From positions 12,153 through 17,901 of the forward strand of contig DAJP01000002.1 of NCBI GenBank assembly GCA_002496355.1: DNA of 5,749 nt. Reading direction: 5' to 3'. Under the pieces are notes generated by a model that saw nothing but the letters and a program-made list of their open reading frames with translations, was not told the DNA's origin and did not search any database. The position numbers and the translations under genes were made by a program. The first letter of the stretch is position 1; each line of letters opens with the position of its first letter. Source of the DNA: Euryarchaeota archaeon UBA346 (GTDB lineage: Archaea > Thermoplasmatota > E2 > DHVEG-1). Below are positions 1 to 3,998 of this stretch, piece after piece.

Positions 1-15
1 TTTTTTCCTCCTCTC
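1..15 (-). promoter_or_regulatory. Ribosome binding site of a gene starting just left of the window
   Basis: Read on the minus strand this is GAGAGGAGGAAAAAA ending at the window edge. The last 11 bases, GGAGGAAAAAA, are identical to the ribosome site that precedes the secreted-protein start at 3999, where one more base separates it from ATG. By that geometry a start codon would fall just outside the window. The gene itself is not visible. Confidence 0.5.
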
Positions 16-26
16 AATTATCTCTT

Positions 27-49
27 GTTCAAGAAATAAAAACTTGAAC
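27..49 (-). promoter_or_regulatory. Perfect 7-bp inverted repeat around a TATA-like core
   Basis: GTTCAAG and CTTGAAC flank a 9-base AT-only spacer that reads TTTTTATTT on the minus strand. That core lies about 30 bases upstream of the edge ribosome site, which is the normal archaeal TATA-to-leader distance. The element could therefore be a promoter whose TATA box is framed by a regulator dyad. It could equally form a 7-bp hairpin in a longer leader made from upstream TATA-like tracts at 160-168 or 107-117. The dyad is seen directly; the role is inferred. Confidence 0.35.
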
Positions 50-355
50 CATGATGGTAGTGTTCGTAGGTGGCGATGAATCTCTTTGTTATAATAATCA
101 TTCCTACGAATATATTTTTCATCTTCCGTTCTCCCGTTTTTTCGTATGATTTATTACGCTTAAATATTTTTCTATTACGAATCACACGTCTTTATATGAT
201 ATATTAAATCATAAAAAAGATATTTTAACAAAAAAATATCAATAATATGAATAAAAAATATTGTTAACAGGACGCATGCTATCAATTTTCTCAATTATAT
301 CAATTTATTATCAGAGCCCCGAAACCACATGTTTACTTAGAATTTTAATAATCAG

Positions 356-380
356 AAAAAAAAGAGAGAAAATAAAAAAA
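356..380 (-). terminator. Poly-U terminator of the Lrp/AsnC regulator
   Basis: Directly after the regulator's stop codon the minus strand reads T7, then a T/C-rich stretch, then T8. No stem-loop precedes it. Archaeal RNA polymerase terminates efficiently at U-tracts alone, so this is the expected terminator form. Confidence 0.65.
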
Positions 381-908
381 CTAGATGAATTCTTTTAAGC
401 GAGACTTTTCTGGATTCAGGATGTAATGTTTTTTGATATAAATCAGCGTCTCTACGATTGTTATATTATCGATTATCCCAGGATGCAACGCTATTAAAGC
501 ATCAGAAAACCTTTTCGCTTGAATAATGTCCTTCCCCGTAAACGTAAGAATCCAGTCATAATCACCATGGACATACGAACTGCTTTCAATCGTGATGCCA
601 ATCTCTTTGATAATATCCTCCAATTTTCTAGAGACAATGATATTGATTGTTGACTCATCCAGACGTTTCATCGACCGTTTAATAAGGACAATAAAATGCT
701 TCAACCCCATTTTCTCCTCATCGAAAATCGCGGTATACCCCCATATCAAATCTTTTGCTTCCAACCGTTTGATGATTCTCCATGTCTTTTGTTTAGAAAA
801 GTTACAGAGCTTTGCGATCGTCTCGATGTTTTTATTCGCGTTTTTCACAAGCTCGGAGAGAACCTTTTTCTCATCCATATCCATTTGATCCTTACTACTT
901 TTAGACAT
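381..908 (-). CDS. Lrp/AsnC family transcriptional regulator
   Basis: This is a feast/famine-type regulator of 175 residues, in the family's usual 140-180 range. Residues about 10-60 form the winged HTH (helices around VLSELVKN, IETIAKLC and KQKTWRIIKRLEAKDLI, then a wing). Residues about 70-160 form the RAM (Lrp/AsnC ligand-binding) domain, with the ligand-loop motif GDYD at 115-118. Such proteins usually bind an amino acid in the RAM dimer interface and repress or activate transcription, often of their own gene and of transport or metabolism genes. I chose the ATG at 908, because GGGAGTGA lies 4 bases upstream and a TATA-like CTTATTAA lies about 41 bases upstream. The frame also stays open to an ATG at 980 (199 aa), but that start lacks a clear ribosome site and would put the TATA box inside the gene. 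It is transcribed divergently from a RAM-only gene and a RAM-fused transporter, which are natural candidate targets. The ligand is unknown. Confidence 0.93.
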   Translation of the reverse strand: MSKSSKDQMDMDEKKVLSELVKNANKNIETIAKLCNFSKQKTWRIIKRLEAKDLIWGYTAIFDEEKMGLKHFIVLIKRSMKRLDESTINIIVSRKLEDIIKEIGITIESSSYVHGDYDWILTFTGKDIIQAKRFSDALIALHPGIIDNITIVETLIYIKKHYILNPEKSRLKEFI

Positions 909-912
909 TTTT

Positions 913-956
913 TCACTCCCACTGTGTGATTTGACATAGTTTTTTTCCTTAATAAG
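913..956 (-). promoter_or_regulatory. Promoter and ribosome site of the Lrp/AsnC regulator
   Basis: On the minus strand, CTTATTAA (956-949) is a TATA-like box that predicts a transcription start near 925. GGGAGTGA (920-913) is the ribosome site for the ATG at 908, giving a leader of roughly 17 bases. Just upstream, AGATAT recurs three times (minus strand; plus-strand ATATCT at 957-962, 971-976 and 1005-1010), the first within the palindrome AGATATCT (955-962). These could be autoregulatory sites. Confidence 0.45.
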
Positions 957-1052
957 ATATCTGTCGTGAAATATCTTCATAATTTACCCGTTATCCCCTA
1001 AAACATATCTTTTCCATTAGTTTAAACAAAACTTAGGAGAATTATCTCGGAC

Positions 1053-1087
1053 GTTACCTCTGAGTAACTAAAAAACACCAGCGGTGT
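1053..1087. promoter_or_regulatory. Two adjacent dyads at the centre of the divergent intergenic region
   Basis: GTTACCTCTGAGTAAC (1053-1068) has 5-bp arms GTTAC/GTAAC around 6 bases. ACACCAGCGGTGT (1075-1087) has 5-bp arms around a 3-base loop. An A-rich spacer separates them. They sit almost exactly midway between the two start codons (908 and 1221), where a shared operator for both transcription units would be expected. No T-tract follows either, so terminators are unlikely. The rest of 957-1168 shows only AT-rich sequence and the AGATAT copies. The operator function is inferred; dyads with arms this short can arise by chance. Confidence 0.3.
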
Positions 1088-1168
1088 GGTAAATTCCCCG
1101 AAATTGACAACAACTGAATGGAAAAAAGAAACCTGGATAATCCTCTCAGCACCACATACTCATATACA

Positions 1169-1214
1169 GGAAACTTTATACCAAGCGTCAATATTTCGCG
1201 TGGAAGATGGGTGA
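1169..1214 (+). promoter_or_regulatory. BRE/TATA promoter and ribosome site of the RAM-transporter operon
   Basis: GGAAAC (1169-1174) followed by TTTATA (1175-1180) makes a good archaeal BRE plus TATA box, predicting a start near 1203. GGGTGA (1209-1214) is a classical archaeal Shine-Dalgarno six bases before the ATG at 1221. The leader would be about 18 bases. Confidence 0.65.
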
Positions 1215-1220
1215 AGGACT

Positions 1221-1463
1221 ATGATAAGTGCGTACATTCTCATCACGATGCAACCGGGGAATTCAGACAAAGCAATAAAGGAAATGAGACAACTAGACAA
1301 CGTCGCAAAGATCTCTATCATCGCAGGTGAATACGATATCGTCATCAGAGCACAAGTTAAAAACCTCGAAGAACTGTTAAACGTCACCGATCAAATCCAG
1401 ATGATCGAAGGAGTTACCAAGACCACCACCCAGATCATCGAAAAAGAGATCAGCCTACAATAA
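1221..1463 (+). CDS. Stand-alone RAM (Lrp/AsnC ligand-binding) domain protein
   Basis: This 80-residue protein consists only of the beta-alpha-beta-beta-alpha-beta RAM fold and has no HTH. Residues 4-10 form strand 1, 14-25 helix 1, 28-34 strand 2, 39-45 strand 3, 48-59 helix 2 and 64-73 strand 4. The ligand-loop motif G36-E37-Y38-D39 matches GDYD in the divergent regulator and GKYD in the downstream transporter tail. Stand-alone RAM proteins (often called SraM) are known in archaea and form dimers or higher rings that bind amino acids, and some modulate full-length Lrp proteins by co-assembly. The start is well fixed by GGGTGA six bases upstream. Only 12 bases separate it from the transporter gene, so the two are almost certainly co-transcribed. 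Its tail-domain neighbour is clearly similar over the whole length, which suggests duplication or matched partners. Ligand unknown. Confidence 0.9.
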   Translation: MISAYILITMQPGNSDKAIKEMRQLDNVAKISIIAGEYDIVIRAQVKNLEELLNVTDQIQMIEGVTKTTTQIIEKEISLQ

Positions 1464-1475
1464 TGAGACAAAAAC

Positions 1476-2729
1476 ATGATCATTAGGAAAAAATATCTCT
1501 TCTATATCCTGGCGATCACGTCATCATTTATTGCTGCCGCAGTCACTGGTGTTGACAGCTTTGTGGGCAGTCTCCCCGTGTTTAAAACAGATGCATGGGC
1601 GTTTGCGTTTGCTTTATTCTTCGTTGGGACCATCATCACCCTTCTCATCACCCTGATTCTTTCCATAAAGATCAAAGGAGAAAGCCTGGGAGCGAAAATC
1701 CTTGACCCTTCATTTAAACAGATCCGTATGGTACAAAAAAGCGAGATGAAATACCATCTCATCGCAGGTCTGGTGAACGCCATCAATACCGTCGGATACT
1801 GCGCGATTATCTCCATCGTCCAAGATCCTAGTGTCATTCTCTCGTTCTCCCAGATCGTCATCCTGTACCTGCTTCTCATGGAGTCCATCACAGAAAAAGA
1901 CGTCCCGACCCTTGTCGAGGTACAATCCTCCATCATTGTCACCTTCGGAGCCATCCTTGCATCCCTCAGCCTAACCGGGGAATTCCAGTTATTTCCTCTC
2001 CTGGTCGTCTTCCTCGTAGTTAACCCCACCTGGGCGATCTTCTCAATCTATCAGAGAAAACTGAAGATCATGAAAATCCACAACCGACCAAATGACTCCA
2101 TCAACATCAGATTTTGGAATGTATTTTTTTCCTGTCTGTTCACTGCTTTCCTCCTTCTCATCTACGATATCTTCACGAGTGGAAATCATCTCATCACTGG
2201 TTTTGTCACCTCACTTGATCCGAACTATTTCTTCTTACTGGTACTAACCATGGGAACCACGTTCTTCTCTTATGTCCTCTACATCCGTTCTCTGGGTCTG
2301 GGAAAGGCCAGCGTCAACAACGCAATCCGTGCATCGACGATTATTTTTGCGATTCCCTTTTCGATTCTTCTCCTTCAGCTTGGAGTTATCACACAATTCT
2401 CCACCGACCCTGTCATGTTGGTTATTAAAGTCATCGGAATAGTTTTGATAGTCATGGGTATCATCTCCTTCGCTCTCACCGTCGTGAAATCCTATATCTT
2501 CATCACCGTTAAACCTGGTACGCCGATACGAGAGACAATGCAGAAACTCTGGGACATCCGTGGAGTTTCCCACGTCTCAGTCACCTCCGGGAAATATGAT
2601 TTCATCGTGAAGGTCTCGACTCGTACCCTGCTGAAAGGCTATGAGCGGATCATCCGGAAAATCGAGGAAATCGGGACAATTAAGAAATATCACTGGGAAT
2701 CTGTGCTGAAGGACTGGGAGAAAATCTAA
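1476..2729 (+). CDS. DMT/EamA-like membrane transporter fused to a C-terminal RAM domain
   Basis: This 417-residue protein has two parts. Residues 1-337 hold about ten hydrophobic helices (roughly 8-24, 42-64, 93-113, 118-136, 149-167, 172-192, 212-231, 249-270, 284-302, 312-336), the 2x5 layout of drug/metabolite transporters. EamA-like stretches follow helix 4 (ESITEKD) and lie between helices 8 and 9 (GLGKASVNNAIRAS). Positive residues cluster in the N-terminus and in the loops 65-92, 193-212 and 271-285, so both termini should be cytosolic. Residues 338-412 are a RAM domain with YIFITVKPG at its start and G372-K373-Y374-D375 as the ligand-loop motif, joined directly to the last helix. DMT proteins commonly export amino acids or other metabolites; the RAM tail suggests ligand-gated or feedback-controlled transport. 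The substrate and direction are inference. The gene follows the stand-alone RAM gene by 12 bases and has only a weak ribosome site (TGAG), consistent with operon translation. The DMT assignment rests on topology and loop patterns and is less sure than the RAM assignment. Confidence 0.85.
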   Translation: MIIRKKYLFYILAITSSFIAAAVTGVDSFVGSLPVFKTDAWAFAFALFFVGTIITLLITLILSIKIKGESLGAKILDPSFKQIRMVQKSEMKYHLIAGLVNAINTVGYCAIISIVQDPSVILSFSQIVILYLLLMESITEKDVPTLVEVQSSIIVTFGAILASLSLTGEFQLFPLLVVFLVVNPTWAIFSIYQRKLKIMKIHNRPNDSINIRFWNVFFSCLFTAFLLLIYDIFTSGNHLITGFVTSLDPNYFFLLVLTMGTTFFSYVLYIRSLGLGKASVNNAIRASTIIFAIPFSILLLQLGVITQFSTDPVMLVIKVIGIVLIVMGIISFALTVVKSYIFITVKPGTPIRETMQKLWDIRGVSHVSVTSGKYDFIVKVSTRTLLKGYERIIRKIEEIGTIKKYHWESVLKDWEKI

Positions 2730-2736
2730 GGGTGAC

Positions 2737-2780
2737 GGGAAATCCTTTTATGAGTTCACCTGTTCTCATATAGGGATAGG
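2737..2780 (+). promoter_or_regulatory. Promoter of the aminopeptidase gene
   Basis: GGGAAA (2737-2742) as BRE and CCTTTTAT (2744-2751) as TATA box predict a start near 2773, about 11 bases before the ATG at 2784. The short leader contains AGGGATAGG, a poor Shine-Dalgarno, so initiation may be nearly leaderless. This suggests that the aminopeptidase can be expressed independently of the transporter operon, although no terminator lies between them and readthrough is possible. Confidence 0.5.
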
Positions 2781-2783
2781 AAT

Positions 2784-3890
2784 ATGATTGACAAACGTTT
2801 GGAAAACCTTGCCACGATTTTAACCCGTTATTCATTAAATCTGAAGAAAAATGATCTTTTTGTCATCTCTGGGAGCCATCTTGCTGCACCATTGATCAAA
2901 GAAGTTTATCGCCAAGCAATCAAGATGGGTGCTCATCCGTTTACCCATATCGGCATTGATGGTCTTGCTGAGATTTATTATCAACACTCATCCGACCAAC
3001 AACTCAAATACGTCTCACCTCTGAGTAAATTCGAAATTGAACAGATCGATGCAAGCCTTTCCATCATCAGTCCCGAGAACACCCGTAATATGACAAACAT
3101 AGACCCGAAAAAACAAGCAATCAGTAACACAGCCCATCATCAGATTCATCAAACATTCCTGGAGCGGGCTGCTAAAAAAGAACTTCGCTGGTGTATCACT
3201 TTATACCCGACCCAGTCATCAGCACAAGACGCAGAGATGTCCCTTGCGGATTATGAGGATTTTGTATTCAATGCTGCCCACGTCCAGGCAAAGGATCCGA
3301 TTCAATACTGGCAGACCGTCCATACAGAACAAGAGAAGATACGAAAGCTCCTGAGTACAAAGAAGAATCTTCATGTTCTAGCAAAAGACACCGATCTTCG
3401 AGTATCTGTCGCAGGAAGAACCTGGATAAACTGCTCTGGAAAAGAGAACTTCCCAGACGGTGAAGTGTTCACCGGTCCTGTCGAAACCTCAGCAGAGGGG
3501 TATATCAGCTATTCGTTCCCTGGTTCATATAACGGCAGAGAAGTCAATGACATCAAGCTGTGGTTCAAGAAAGGTGTTGTAGTGAAAGCAGAAGCATCAA
3601 AAGGGGAACAGTTCCTCCATGCCATGCTCGCCATGGACCCGGGTGCAAAACGTCTTGGTGAGTTTGCGTTTGGAACAAACTACGGTGTGAAGGACTATAC
3701 GAAGAACACCTTGTTTGATGAAAAGATTGGCGGAACGATTCATCTCGCGGTAGGAAGCGGGTATCCCGAGACCCGCAGTAAAAACATCTCCAGCCTGCAT
3801 TGGGATATGGTCTGTGATCTGCGGAAAAACGGGGAAGTCTACGCGGATGATGAATTGATCTATAAGAACGGACGCTTTTTGAACCTCTAA
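2784..3890 (+). CDS. M29-family metallo-aminopeptidase (aminopeptidase T/AmpS-like)
   Basis: The enzyme removes N-terminal amino acids from peptides in the cytosol, using two metal ions. At 368 residues it fits the shorter archaeal members; bacterial AmpS/AmpT proteins are about 410. The C-terminal half carries the full metal-ligand set of the family: E227 in NFPDGEVFTGP, E293 in LGEFAFG, H320 and Y327 in HLAVGSGY, and H339 and D341 in LHWDM. The spacings (66 residues between the two glutamates, 7 between His and Tyr, HxD at the end) match those recalled for Thermus AmpT. The N-terminal half (about 1-180) is the usual alpha/beta domain. No signal peptide is present. The gene lies 54 bases behind the transporter, with its own likely promoter. 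Its products, free amino acids, are the kind of ligand that the three RAM-domain proteins upstream would sense. It appears intact and active. Confidence 0.93.
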   Translation: MIDKRLENLATILTRYSLNLKKNDLFVISGSHLAAPLIKEVYRQAIKMGAHPFTHIGIDGLAEIYYQHSSDQQLKYVSPLSKFEIEQIDASLSIISPENTRNMTNIDPKKQAISNTAHHQIHQTFLERAAKKELRWCITLYPTQSSAQDAEMSLADYEDFVFNAAHVQAKDPIQYWQTVHTEQEKIRKLLSTKKNLHVLAKDTDLRVSVAGRTWINCSGKENFPDGEVFTGPVETSAEGYISYSFPGSYNGREVNDIKLWFKKGVVVKAEASKGEQFLHAMLAMDPGAKRLGEFAFGTNYGVKDYTKNTLFDEKIGGTIHLAVGSGYPETRSKNISSLHWDMVCDLRKNGEVYADDELIYKNGRFLNL

Positions 3891-3915
3891 TGTTTCGCTC
3901 CAGATGAGGCATCAG

Positions 3916-3991
3916 CAAATATTTAAATATTCTATTAGTATAACATTATAAGAGATAAAAAATATAATTCGAATTCTTAAGCAGACGGAGG
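3916..3991 (+). promoter_or_regulatory. Promoter region and ribosome site of the secreted beta-helix gene
   Basis: Two TATA candidates are seen: TTTAAATA (3922-3929), which lies inside the perfect 14-bp palindrome AATATTTAAATATT (3918-3931), and ATTATAAG (3945-3952). They predict starts near 3952 or 3975 and leaders of about 47 or 24 bases. A second perfect palindrome, AATTCGAATT (3966-3975), lies in the leader or at the start site. GGAGG (3987-3991) is a strong Shine-Dalgarno seven bases before the ATG at 3999. No T-rich terminator is seen behind the aminopeptidase. Confidence 0.5.
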
Positions 3992-3998
3992 AAAAAAC

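Larger units (their letters stand above)
1..380. other. AT-rich intergenic region without a confident gene
   Basis: No coding frame here has a convincing start, ribosome site and protein-like composition. The stretch is strongly AT-rich. Going right to left it holds the T-rich terminator of the Lrp-like regulator (356-380), a three-copy 9-nt repeat with TCAATT at 282, 291 and 300, several TATA-like minus-strand tracts (160-168, 107-117, 35-44), two inverted repeats (63-70 with 103-110; 27-33 with 43-49), and a minus-strand Shine-Dalgarno sequence at the very edge. The likely role is terminator plus promoter and leader for a minus-strand gene beginning outside the window. A plus-strand gene ending near 39 or 79 cannot be excluded, because short open frames enter from the left edge. 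Confidence 0.6.

Noticed and set aside
18..122. Minus-strand 34-codon frame beginning MKNIFVGMII
   Set aside because: It starts like a signal peptide and has a weak GGGAG upstream, but turns charged and aromatic and stops right before the strong ribosome site at the edge. It could be a remnant or leader peptide; nothing supports translation.
592..929. Plus-strand frames antisense to the Lrp/AsnC regulator
   Set aside because: They are shadows of a gene with clear HTH and RAM domains and have no promoter or ribosome site of their own.
909..980. N-terminal extension of the Lrp/AsnC regulator to the ATG at 980 (199 aa)
   Set aside because: No good ribosome site precedes it, the extra 24 residues are not family-like, and a TATA-like box and a good ribosome site for the ATG at 908 lie within it.
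1118..1330. Plus-strand 70-codon frame
   Set aside because: It overlaps the promoter and most of the stand-alone RAM gene in another frame, has no ribosome site and shows no recognisable protein pattern.
1502..2029. Minus-strand 175-codon frame across the transporter gene
   Set aside because: It is a long antisense frame, but Arg/Met-rich with no domain features, while the opposite strand encodes a well-formed membrane protein.
2750..2773. Seven-codon mini-frame (ATG to TAG) with GGTGA upstream, just before the aminopeptidase
   Set aside because: Its ATG overlaps the TATA box of the aminopeptidase promoter, so it would be translated only on readthrough transcripts; too short to support.
3565..3918. 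Minus-strand 117-codon frame across the aminopeptidase 3' end
   Set aside because: Antisense to the metal-ligand region of a well-supported enzyme, with shadow-like composition.
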